A stretch of DNA of 19,598 bases from Oehlia diaphana (GCA_003833135.1 QZLH01001950.1:1-19598), one strand, 5' to 3'; numbered from the stretch's first letter, positions 8,457 through 16,713 are shown. Numbers and translations are program-made. The notes: generated by a model from the letters alone, not told the origin.

Positions 8457-8813
8457 CCATAATTTATCAACGGATCAAACTGGAAATAACTCCGTAACTT
8501 CACATAATAATAACGAAACCCTTCAAATTATCTCAACTTAAAAATACCTAATATGAGTCAAGATAATTAATATAATACTATTATTCCTGCGCCTCAGAAG
8601 AATTCTATCTTCCTTTACCAAATGTTACATATATCGAAACAGAAATCGAATATAATGTCAATTCATCTCACATTCCTTAACCTGTTAACTATCAACAAAA
8701 TACTATTCAACAACAACCTTTTGATAATATGAATATTCAACTTTACTTTCTAAGAATATTCAGATAATAATCTAAACGGTACTATCTCTGAAGATTCGGA
8801 TACTTCAGAATAA
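8457..8813 (+). pseudogene. Decayed + strand member of the Q/N-rich gene family
   Basis: It starts with sequence matching the intact opening (ACGGATCAAACTGGAAATAA for MDQTGNS) but the start codon has been lost. It keeps TTCCTGCGCCTCAGAA (APAPQ), TTCCTTTACCAAATG (FPLPN), ATTCATCTCACATTCCTTAA (SHIP followed by a stop), CAACAAAATACTATTCAACA (QQNTIQQ), and AATATTCAGATAATAAT (EYSDNN), ending in ISEDSDTSE-type codons and a stop at 8811-8813. Several in-frame stops and frame changes show it is not translated in full. The end and following bases match the inverted remnant at 6077-6300 closely. Confidence 0.88.
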
Positions 8814-9285
8814 ATTACATCAAATAATCAGAAACAATCAAAGTAAAATGTGGTAAGCTAAATGATATTAACAGGTAAATGATTTTTTCCGACCATTGTC
8901 ATAACATATATTAGTTATGGTAAGTATAATATTAACTACCAAAAAATCCTATCCCCTGAACATTTTTTAAAAGAAACTATTTAATCTTGTTATTTACCTC
9001 TTAGATACTAGTATAGATCATTCCAGCATAATGGCGAAATGTATTACACCAAACTTTTATTCAAATACACGTAGGGTACTAAACCGTTTAATATCGGCAT
9101 GGCTTTAATCTCGTTATTTTTTTTTTTTTTTTTACTAGATTCCCTAAATAAATGCGTAGTTGATTCTCTTTTTTGTTAAATAAACATTTTTTCTTTTGTT
9201 AAATGATACTTTCGTAATATTTACATAAGAAGGAATGAATAGAACGTATTTATTTAACTATGAAAGGAAAATTAATTATGAAACT
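8814..9285. other. Gene-free stretch after pseudogene
   Basis: The first 60 bases are the shared pseudogene 3' flank. Beyond it there is a T-run (about 9117-9133) and no supported gene or repeat. Confidence 0.55.
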
Positions 9286-9437
9286 ATTTAAAGGGATTTA
9301 AAGGGTTTACGCGTTCAAAATATGCATAGTTAGTTTTCACTTCTATAACTTTCCCGATTAAATAAATTCGTAATTAATTTTTAAAACGCGGATAACGTAA
9401 ACACGAATATACTTATGCTTTCATGAAGAATAAGATC
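9286..9437 (-). repeat. Dispersed repeat, copy B (inverted relative to 3956-4170)
   Basis: The reverse complement matches copy A, with the best block at about 9303-9335 (complement of AACTATGCATATTTTG with AACGCG and AACCC). Copy B is shorter by an internal deletion. AAATTCGTAATTAATTTTTAA near 9364 corresponds to one of the foldback ends in copy A. Confidence 0.7.
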
Positions 9438-11712
9438 ATAAAAATCATATATGGAATAAAATCATTAAATTGAATAAAGTGCAAAAAATTCACCGAACCG
9501 ATCAGTTAGATAATCATAATACCGGATATTAAAGGTACATTTTAGTCAAAAAATAATAAAGTAATCACGATTACTAAAGTACTGTATTGTTAAAAAACCT
9601 AAACTTTGACCTTAAACAAAATAATTTCGTCCAGTACCGGTCAGAATTAAATTTAACCAATTTTCTAAAGGTAATGTAAAACTTTGCTTAATAACATTTT
9701 CAGTAAAATATTAATTAATTCATACTCATTTTAGAGAAAAATATAGATAACTTATTAGTAATGGATCCAATGAAGCGGAAATATTAAATTAAATAATAAT
9801 TCTTGTGAAATATTATAATTAACAACCCCGAAAATAAGCAACCCCGGCCCGCATTATAGCGATTTTGACCAGAATTATGTACTTTGGCCGGAATTAAGTT
9901 CAAAAAATGGTTGTTTAATTTCGGAATGCTACGATATTTGTTAAAATTAGTTCCAGTTATTTAAGGACGTCTCTCACATAATAATAAGAAATGTTTCGTT
10001 TCGTATAATTTTTATTAATTTATGTATGTATATATTTTTTTTTATTATGCATTATTATTTAAAAATTTGAATTTATAAGGCGCAACTAAATAATAAATAA
10101 GACTTAATCTGTTATTAAACCATCAATTGAAAGTTTTTCGAGAAAATTGGTTCGAGTAAATAAAAATTCACTTTAATTTATTCATGAAATACTGTATATA
10201 GGATTTTATATAGCATTTAATGACCGAATCCGGATCATATGATTTTTATTTGCATATAATAAGCGTTTTAAAGAAATTCATCGTGAATTGGTTAAAAATT
10301 TCTAATGTAAAATTAACTAATGTCAAAAAAAAGTCAATTTTCTTGTTGAACGAGTTTCGCTAATTTATGCACAGACAAGAAGGTCGGTAATTTTTGATTT
10401 ATGAATTTTTTTTTTATTTTGAATACATTTATGATACAGTACTATAAAAATTTTCGGTCATAATCAATCGACAAAAAAGTATAAAAAGTACTGAATTCCT
10501 CAAGATATGTACAATCAAAACCCATCAATGTACCGATAGGTCGTGGTATTTTTTGATAATTCAAACAGAGTTGACTCTTCATGTGTGTTAAAACAATTCT
10601 TTACTTTGTTAAGTAAGAATATTGAGTCTTTCTTTTTCCATGTGGTTGAAATATTGTGATTCATAATAAACCTTTCTTGATTTATTGATACTTTTTTTAA
10701 ATACGATTCACAAAATTGATGTCACATCAGATTATATATTATACCAGTTACAGCATGAATAATTTTTTTCTTTAGATGATCTTAACGATGAAATTCAAGT
10801 TATATAATAATATTTATTATTAAGTGTGCGATAATTGTTAATAAAAGTATTGATAAGTTTAAATGACATCATTTTGAAGTTGAAAAGTAAATAAACTATA
10901 TATTATTTTGTAGTATAACCATTACTTTTATAGTATTTGCTCGAACAATAGGATTATACGTTGCTACAAGCAACTTTCTATCTTGGAAACTCACTAGTGC
11001 TAATATGCTAATACATTTGCAGAATTACATGGATGGAGTCATGGAGATACGAAATAAAAATAATTCTAATTTGTAAAGATGAACTTCAAGTTAACACACG
11101 GCATTTTCATCAATCGTGTTTAGTTCTTTTATTTGACTTAAATGCGTTATAGTTTTTGATCGTTAGAATTTGACTTACAACCTTATGCCAAACTTGTGTG
11201 TATTATAAAATTGTACCTATTTGAATTACTGTAGATATATATTTGTAAACTTTTAGGTTTGAATTATTCCATGAGGGTATCGTCGGCGAAGGGTAGTTAT
11301 TAATTATTGATGCTTTTTTTATATTAAAGATACTGGTGTATTAATTATTTATAAAAGTTTTCTTATCGAAAATATACGAGAGAATCAGCAAAATCTGAAG
11401 GTAGATTTCCAGTTCAGATATTTAATCTTTAAAACTATAAATTTTAATTCTTTCAATAATTGAACATTAATGAGTGTTTTTTATTCCTAATATATAGGTT
11501 GTTACGAATTGGCTCCAACAAAAATCTGGAATTATCTCTCCTTTAGTTGGTGCTAACTTGAAGAAGATCTTAAATCACTTAAATTAAAGTGTGTATAATT
11601 ATTTTTCCTATAATTAAGAAAATCTTACATTTTTTATTTGTATGTTTATACTGTAAGAAATATTCCATCTTAAACATTCTCCTGTGCCAATATTATTGTT
11701 GAAATAAAGTGT
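9438..11712. other. Long gene-free AT-rich region
   Basis: No open frame, RNA gene or splice-site pair that I would defend in about 2.3 kb. Small pieces worth noting are the GGCCAGAATTAA-type ends at 9639-9650, 9866-9877 and 9886-9897 (listed separately) and short GTAC-rich words near 10438-10492. The rest looks like decayed intergenic DNA. Confidence 0.55.
9639..9897. repeat. Scattered GGYCRGAATTAA motifs (repeat-end remnants)
   Basis: GGTCAGAATTAA (9639-9650), TGACCAGAATTA (9866-9877) and GGCCGGAATTAA (9886-9897) resemble the arm sequence GGCCAGAATTAA near 3520-3533 and its complement at 3448. They look like ends of degraded copies of the composite element at 3447-3930. Flanking GC-rich words (CCCCGGCCCGC near 9842-9852) stand out from the AT-rich background. 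Confidence 0.45.
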
Positions 11713-11892
11713 ACCCTGCAAAAAAAGTCGATCCGTTTTTTATATCCTATCTTTTTTTCCGTAAAAAGCTCATATTTCCGGAATCAATGACCTGGAATTT
11801 ATCGAATTATTTACATTTTCCATGAATGAATCCGGGAAAGGCTCATTTTTACGGAGTTTTTACAGAAATAACGGATAAAAATTTTATAGGGT
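11713..11892. mobile_element. MITE-like element with nested terminal inverted repeats
   Basis: ACCCT at 11713-11717 and AGGGT at 11888-11892 are the outermost matching ends, followed inward by AAAA runs, then ATCCGTTTTTT (11731) against the complement ATCCGTTATTT (ending 11876), then TCCGTAAAAAGCTCATATTTCCGGA (two overlapping blocks, about 11758-11782) against its counterpart TCCGTAAAAATGAGCC...CCGGA on the other strand (about 11828-11855). The whole 180 bp is an imperfect palindrome without coding capacity. No clear target duplication is visible, so the superfamily is open. Confidence 0.72.
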
Positions 11893-12793
11893 CTTGTATA
11901 AATTGATATAAATTTTTTAATACAATTGGATTAACTCCATAACCTTATTAAAGTTTCTCCCAAAGTTCTGTTAAAAATGTATTTTTAGATAATCAACAAA
12001 AACTTGATATTACTAGCTAATACTTTGCTTAGCTCAAAGAAAACATTCAAGTATAGTTATTTTTATAATTTACAGAACAAACGCAAAGACAAAAATTCCA
12101 TTATCAGAAAATTTTGTTTTAATATGTATTATCGAAATGGAAGGATTTATACATTTATACATTTAATCTTAATAAAATACTCTTTTAATTTCTTCGATCA
12201 ATCATGATTTTTATCTGACCTATAAATTAATTAGCGTCACTTTGCATAGTGCTACATGCAAGTATATTTTTATTTTCTTCCGATTATTACTAAAACATAA
12301 AAATCAAATGTCAAATTATAAAAATTTAGGTCTTCTTGCCTCTCCAATAATATGTCAAATTTAATGTAAAATGCTTGTTTGAAAGCTTAGAACCAGGAGT
12401 TTGTTCGATGTAAATTTAAGGTAATAATAATTGTGTAATTTTTTTCTGTTTAGTTCAACTGTTAAGTTAATACAGTAATCGTTTTTTTTTTTTTGATTAT
12501 TTTACGTAATTAATCAACAATTTATTTGAAATTTTCCTTTTTTATACCCATAATTGCTGCGATTTGGCAATTTTTTTTAAAAAAATATTTGCTTCTCTAC
12601 ACTATGCCTAACAATATTCAATAGATTTTCAACAGAATTGAACCCTTAAGGTCTGACTCATTAAATATTTGATGGAATTTATCAATGATTTTCTTAAAGA
12701 ATTCTACCTTAGCTCATTATTTTTTCACTGTTTTCACTATTTTATAAAAATCATCCTTAACTTTTCCAACTACACGGGCTCAAACCGCGATTG
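11893..12793. other. Gene-free AT-rich stretch
   Basis: The 67-codon frame at 12004-12207 begins at a TTG codon and lacks any support. T and A runs at 12480-12494 and 12570-12587 are the only structures seen. Confidence 0.5.
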
Positions 12794-12829
12794 TGATCTG
12801 CAATTGATCTAATTGATCTGCAATTGATC
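12794..12829 (+). repeat. 20-bp direct duplication
   Basis: TGATCTGCAATTGATC at 12794-12809 and again at 12814-12829, separated by TAAT. Each copy is itself partly palindromic (GATC...GATC with CAATTG inside). Confidence 0.9.
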
Positions 12830-12944
12830 AAGTTCAATACTCATTAAAGATGAATGCATTCGGCATTATAACCATATGTAAGTGAATGTATACGGACAAG
12901 GGTGACAAATAGATTTACCTCAGATAATATATAACAGCGCAAAC

Positions 12945-12990
12945 CACGTGAGATGTGATGGTTATGATGATTTTGAGATATGTCACGTGA
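12945..12990. promoter_or_regulatory. Pair of CACGTG (E-box) sites
   Basis: CACGTG at 12945-12950 and TCACGTGA at 12983-12990, the latter in the context GTCACGTGATGG typical of bHLH sites such as Cbf1 or Pho4 types in fungi. They lie about 350 bp before the candidate first exon at 13337 in a locally less AT-rich patch. Binding is inferred from the motif only. Confidence 0.35.
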
Positions 12991-13336
12991 TGGCTAATTT
13001 TTGCTGGAATGGAACAGTTACTGCGGCTGCGCCTTATCATTTGTATTTACGTGCTTGGTCTCTTATTTCTTTCATACGTGTTTACGTTTTAAACTTTTGA
13101 TTATAGTAAAATAATAAATTTTGATTTTCCGTACTAATAATTTTGCATCTTAGCATCATGTAATAGAACTTTCGATAATAAAAATGTTACAATTACATAA
13201 TATTTGAGTAACATAATTGATTAATTTATATATTTGTAATTTAATGATTTTAAAGTTTTTTTTATTATATATTTGTCATATGTAAATATCTCTTTTTTAA
13301 TCTTTACTGCTTTGAAGAAGAAAAATAATTGTAAAT

Positions 13337-13432
13337 ATGAATATTGATAATATATCCGATGTTGAAGACTTTCCAATTGAATTGGTAAATCCTGGATTTG
13401 AACAGGTTTATATAATTATTATGACTTTATGA
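13337..13432 (+). CDS. Candidate first exon or short ORF, unrecognised
   Basis: The ATG frame reads MNIDNISDVEDFPIELVNPG followed by FEQ, then turns into AT-rich low-complexity residues (VYIIIMTL) up to the stop at 13430-13432. The abrupt change right after FEQ, at CAG followed by GTTTAT, suggests that an exon ends there. A candidate acceptor TTATTATTATAG ends near 13451, but joining there in phase gives an early stop, so downstream exons may be lost or lie elsewhere. The peptide is acidic, with coding-like codon use. No domain is recognised. It could be a surviving first exon of a broken gene. Confidence 0.4.
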   Translation: MNIDNISDVEDFPIELVNPGFEQVYIIIMTL

Positions 13433-13557
13433 GTCAATTTTATTATTATAGAGCTGAATATTATTAAAGAAATAGAAATTTATAAGCTTATCTTATAAGA
13501 GTATAATTGATATATTTATATTTTTTAACATAAAGTATTTTATTAAAAAACAAAACA

Positions 13558-13612
13558 TGTACGAAAATTCAAAATTGTACTAAAATTCAAAGTCGTACAA
13601 AAATTTTAAAGA
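13558..13612 (+). repeat. Three degenerate GTACNAAAATTCAAA tandem units
   Basis: TGTACGAAAATTCAAAAT, TGTACTAAAATTCAAAG and TCGTACAAAAATTTTAAAG follow each other directly. GTAC continues to be frequent up to about 13745 (CGTACGTAC, ACGTACAAAAA, CCGTACAGTAC, ACGTACAGTAC), so the whole 190 bp may be a degraded GTAC-rich element. Confidence 0.65.
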
Positions 13613-13765
13613 ATTCGTACGTACTAGTATAAAAAATTTATCTGTTAGAAACGTACAAAAAGGATTAAAGTCCATCCGAATTTGTATTACCGTACAGTAC
13701 TACTTTACTTAATACTTTTTTATTTACGTACAGTACACTCAGTACAACCAAAAAATAAAAATAAA

Positions 13766-13876
13766 ATGGTGTTGACCGATGACAAGGAATTTGACATTCC
13801 CCTTTTTTTAATGAAAAAGGTTTACCATAATCCTTGTAGTATTTGTAAATCTTTACCTAATAATCAATATTTATAA
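13766..13876 (+). CDS. Short ORF with CxxC, candidate exon or gene fragment
   Basis: A 36-residue ATG frame: MVLTDDKEFDIPLFLMKKVY followed by a HNPCSICKSLPNN segment. It lies outside the GTAC-rich repeat and has a less biased composition than its flanks. The Cys-x-x-Cys pair could be half of a zinc site in a longer protein, but no second half is visible. The in-frame extension upstream of the ATG is repeat-derived. Function is not assignable. Confidence 0.3.
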   Translation: MVLTDDKEFDIPLFLMKKVYHNPCSICKSLPNNQYL

Positions 13877-13946
13877 CATGACAACTTATTATTTTACGTA
13901 ATTTTTATCCATACCAAAAATAGTAAAAAAGTGCTGTGGGGTAAGT

Positions 13947-14053
13947 AAAATATCATTCTTGATAGACATGAGGTATTATTCTTGATAGACTTTACTATAA
14001 AATATATTATGCATATCAAGATTCTCCTGCATATCTATCAAGAATGATATTTT
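13947..14053. mobile_element. Foldback/MITE-like element with perfect 20-bp ends
   Basis: AAAATATCATTCTTGATAGA at 13947-13966 and its exact reverse complement at 14034-14053 enclose a 67-bp middle that again holds ATTCTTGATAGAC (about 13978-13990) and the inverse words ATATCAAGATTC. No coding capacity. It ends about 78 bp before the TATA box of the second intact gene. No target duplication is obvious. Confidence 0.75.
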
Positions 14054-14093
14054 TGCGTGGGCGAAACCCTTATCTGATGCCTACTTATAAATA

Positions 14094-14114
14094 ATATATA
14101 TATATATATATATA
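14094..14114. repeat. (TA)n microsatellite
   Basis: An uninterrupted TA run ending about 17 bp before the TATA box at 14131. It is absent from the corresponding place before gene 1. Confidence 0.85.
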
Positions 14115-14130
14115 AAGGAAGGAAAATACG

Positions 14131-14138
14131 TATAAATA
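14131..14138 (+). promoter_or_regulatory. TATA box of second intact family gene
   Basis: TATAAATA, 93 bp before the ATG at 14224, within TATAAATACATGGT conserved with gene 1. The TA run upstream is a second, less specific TATA-like stretch. Confidence 0.7.
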
Positions 14139-14223
14139 CATGGTTATTCTTTTTAAAAAAAAAATTTTTAATTTTCATCAAAACAATATTTAATATAACA
14201 AACAATTTAAAATTATTAGAAAC

Positions 14224-14715
14224 ATGGATTATTCTAATTTAGTACCAATGGATCAAACCGGAAATGACTTCGTTAATAATGCTAATTCGATTGCTCCTGC
14301 ACCTCAAAATATTACATTTGAATTTTATATTCCTTTACCAAATGATCGTATTATTCACGTTACTTATACCGAATTAAATTCAACGGAAATCGCGCAACTC
14401 TTGAATAATAGAATTGATTTATCTCACATTCCTAATCATCGACTTCCATATCATTATAATGTACATCGTTTAATTCGGCAAGAAATTATTCGACAATATC
14501 AACAAAATGCAGTCCCACAACAATCTTTCGATACTATTAATGCTCAACCAATTTATCAAGCTTGTGATGTATCTTCAATTCTTCCTATTCAACAACCTGT
14601 TGATTATCAACAAGATACACAACAAGAATATAATAATACTAACGATGCAACTTCGGTTCCTCCAAACAGTTCTGAAGATGAATACAATGGAGTTCAATTA
14701 CATCAAAATAACTAA
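14224..14715 (+). CDS. Unrecognised Q/N-rich protein, intact family member 2 (163 aa)
   Basis: A single-exon paralogue of the 184-residue protein at 6963. It opens MDYSNLVPMDQTGNDF, with one extra codon (Val7) and one codon fewer in the PLPN(N)xR loop, so residues from about 41 align without offset. Residues 29-91 keep NITFEFYIPLP, IIHVTYTELN, TEIAQLLNNRIDLSHIPNHR and PYHYNV. The tail has YQQNAVPQQSFD and YQQDTQQEYNN but lacks a full second 39-residue repeat, which accounts for the shorter length. It ends in VQLHQNN like gene 1. Indels are multiples of three, and many substitutions are silent or conservative, suggesting both copies have been kept as protein. No known domain, signal peptide or membrane segment. 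Function unknown. Confidence 0.85.
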   Translation: MDYSNLVPMDQTGNDFVNNANSIAPAPQNITFEFYIPLPNDRIIHVTYTELNSTEIAQLLNNRIDLSHIPNHRLPYHYNVHRLIRQEIIRQYQQNAVPQQSFDTINAQPIYQACDVSSILPIQQPVDYQQDTQQEYNNTNDATSVPPNSSEDEYNGVQLHQNN

Positions 14716-15436
14716 GACTAAACCCAGATTATAATTTAAGACAAAACTGTAGTATTTAGTATGGCATTTTATGCTGTAACAAATATAATTATATTTGTAT
14801 GTTATAAATTAATTAATATAGATTCAAATATTTATGTTTAACTTAATAAGTTTCTAAGTTTTTTAAGAATGGATTTGATAGAATTGCATATCTGATATTA
14901 TATAATTATGTTATTATTATATCAGTCAATATTAACCGGTAATCTGGTATTTTTTTTTTCATTCAAATATACCAGACTACACCATTTTAAGAATAATTTA
15001 TGAAATTAAACGAAACATCTATTTATTTTTCATTTTGATATTTAACTTTAAGGGCATAGAGAATAATTGTGTATGATGGAATCTTATAAGCTTAACATAT
15101 TATGTAAAAAGAATTTTCGATGGATATATATTATAATGTGGTTCTCGTCATATTTTCAGGGTTTTTATTATTATTTCTTTTTTACAAAAATATGTGCTTA
15201 CTTCTTTAAATTCTATATCTAAGTTACTTTTAAAAAAAATAAGAAGCTTTCTTCAAATATGTCTGACGTTTAAATATTTTAATAAAATCTTCGGTTAAAA
15301 ACGATTTATCGAAGAAATTATTAATTAAATAAGATTTTATTAAGATTGAATATATAAATCCTTTTGGGGCACTTTATTTCGATAATATATATTAAAGAAA
15401 TGTGACTATTGTTTTTTTTTAATTTATACTGTTTTA
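14716..15436. other. 3' flank of gene 2, no gene
   Basis: Mostly the duplicated 3' flank up to about 15305. I see no open frame conserved with the partner flank. Confidence 0.55.
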
Positions 15437-15656
15437 CTAACGTTTCAATTTTCTCTCATGTGATTCCCAAAATATATTTTATTAATTTAATTCTTTTAGC
15501 GAAACGTCTTGCTAATGTTTCGATTTTCTCTCTTTTTTTTATAAGCAGTCAAGTCCTTGGGCGCGCAGAATTTCGGTAGGGGATTCTTTAACGAAACGTG
15601 GAATTTCATTTTCGGTAAGTTTTTTCTCTGTTTTAATTTATTTATTCTAACGAAAC
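15437..15656 (+). repeat. Direct repeat and ACGAAACG motif cluster
   Basis: CTAACGTTTCAATTTTCTCTC (21 bases beginning near 15437; core AATTTTCTCTC) recurs as CTAATGTTTCGATTTTCTCTC near 15512. ACGAAACG or GCGAAACG words occur near 15500, 15591 and 15650, with the complement in the direct repeats. The second repeat doubles as the polypyrimidine tract before the exon at 15549. Confidence 0.6.
15549..15614 (+). CDS. Candidate 66-bp internal exon, unrecognised
   Basis: A strong polypyrimidine tract ends in ATAAGCAG at 15548, and a consensus GTAAGT donor begins at 15615, framing 66 bases of much higher GC than the flanks. Read from the first base it gives SSPWARRISVGDSLTKRGIS followed by FS. An acceptor ATGCAG at 15711-15716 would close a 102-bp intron; continuing in phase adds VFNES and a stop. 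A second frame is also open, and so is a minus-strand frame covering the exon (containing PRFVKESPTEILRAQGLDCL), so the strand is not certain. Splice signals favour +. Confidence 0.4.
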
Positions 15657-15958
15657 GAATATAGTGGTTATGATTAATAATTACAATTCTTTATCTGACT
15701 ATCTGTTGGGATGCAGGTTTTCAATGAATCTTGATCTTCAATAATAAATTCAGTTAGGAGAACAGATGTTAACGATTTTACGCAATTAAAATTATACTGT
15801 ATTTTACAATAATTTGCTACAATTAGCATTCTTTTTTATTAAATTAGTGTTAGCTAAAAAATTTACTTTGAGAAAATATTCTACGAATGATGATGATTAA
15901 GTTGTATAACAAAACTCAATGGTCTTGGATCTTGAATTTGTATTACAGTAATATATGA

Positions 15959-16031
15959 TTTTATTTTTTATTTAATTTTATTTTTTTTTTTAATTTTAAG
16001 AATGTTAAAAAAAATAAAATAACATGTAATA
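15959..16031 (+). repeat. Direct repeat copy 1
   Basis: A T-rich block ending TAATTTTAAGAATG, then an A-rich block ending AAATAACATGTAATA. The same arrangement recurs at 16224-16281, about 256 bp downstream. Confidence 0.75.
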
Positions 16032-16132
16032 CATTTAAATTGAATTTGTATTAATATTTAAATGACGGGATTATTTTTGTATATAATAAATAAAAATTGA
16101 TAATTATTTTGAATAGGAAAAGAAGCTAACAA

Positions 16133-16267
16133 ATGATGGAAGACGAACCTGCTCCTGAAATACTAGACCTTATGCAAGTGAATACTGCCGGACCGTATGA
16201 TGATAAAAACGTCCACGCTAATAATTTTATTTTTTTATTTAATTTTAAGAATGAACAAAAAAAATAA
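16133..16267 (+). CDS. Short acidic ORF, candidate first exon
   Basis: ATGATG starts a 44-codon frame, MMEDEPAPEILDLMQVNTAG followed by PYDDKNVHANN, that then enters the T-rich direct repeat (residues FIFLFNFKN) and stops at 16265-16267. The first 30 codons look like real coding sequence: acidic, mixed composition. The tail is repeat-derived, so either the reading frame was truncated by the repeat or an intron begins near GTATGA (about 16196). A join to TTTCTTCAG near 16296 would be in frame with the downstream + strand frame, but I cannot confirm it. No domain recognised. Confidence 0.3.
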   Translation: MMEDEPAPEILDLMQVNTAGPYDDKNVHANNFIFLFNFKNEQKK

Positions 16268-16281
16268 AATAACATGTAATA
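16224..16281 (+). repeat. Direct repeat copy 2
   Basis: Matches 15959-16031, with shorter T and A runs. The shared core is AATTTTAAGAATG plus AAATAAAATAACATGTAATA. It interrupts the short ORF at 16133. Confidence 0.75.
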
Positions 16282-16346
16282 AATTACATTTCTTCAGCAA
16301 ACCAAGTACACCCACCTATAAAATTATATGCGAAGTGAATCTCGTA

Positions 16347-16713
16347 TTACAGCTGAACTTTCCAAAGATCCAAATTAAAACCAGCAGCAAACCCTGCGGG
16401 AGGTGTATTTGGTGCAATAGGAAACCCTACGGGAATTCTATTTACTGGAACCCCATTAAATAATTCCGGTCCAGGAATATTCATTTGATAATCTGGGAGG
16501 TTTGCAAGGAGGAAAGTTATTGTTATTATTATTAGGACCAGGGCGTGGCTTTTTTGGAATGTGAGCAATTTTTCTCTTGCTGAATTAATAGCCGCAGAGG
16601 ATAAGTGAAGCGTTTTCACTCGTGTCTGGAATTACAGCACTAGTTATAATACTTTAATAAATGGGAAAACTGTTAAATTTCTATAATCTTACCATCTGTA
16701 TCATCGAGGCCAT
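16347..16713 (-). CDS. Candidate two-exon gene or gene remnant, unrecognised
   Basis: On the minus strand an ATG at 16713-16711 opens 7 codons, followed by a GTAAGA donor (16692-16687), a 67-bp intron and a TTCCAG acceptor ending at 16626. The second exon (16625-16347) continues in phase for 92 residues. The end is Pro/Gly-rich and coding-like: MNIPGPELFNGVPVNRIPVG, then FPIAPNTPPAGFAAGFNLD and WKVQL before the stop. In the middle, a different minus frame looks more natural (IPKKPRPGPNNNNNNFPP), while the annotated frame there reads hydrophobic LVLIIITITFLLANLP. This suggests two indels in a decayed or mis-sequenced gene. A + strand frame with KPCGRCIWCNRKPYG overlaps and is the alternative. 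Confidence 0.35.

Larger units (their letters stand above)
14131..15305 (+). repeat. Segmental duplication unit B (partner 6868-8105)
   Basis: Collinear with unit A through promoter, gene and 3' flank. The left boundary falls right at the TATA box, next to the TA run and the foldback element at 13947-14053. Similarity fades after about 15305. Confidence 0.85.
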
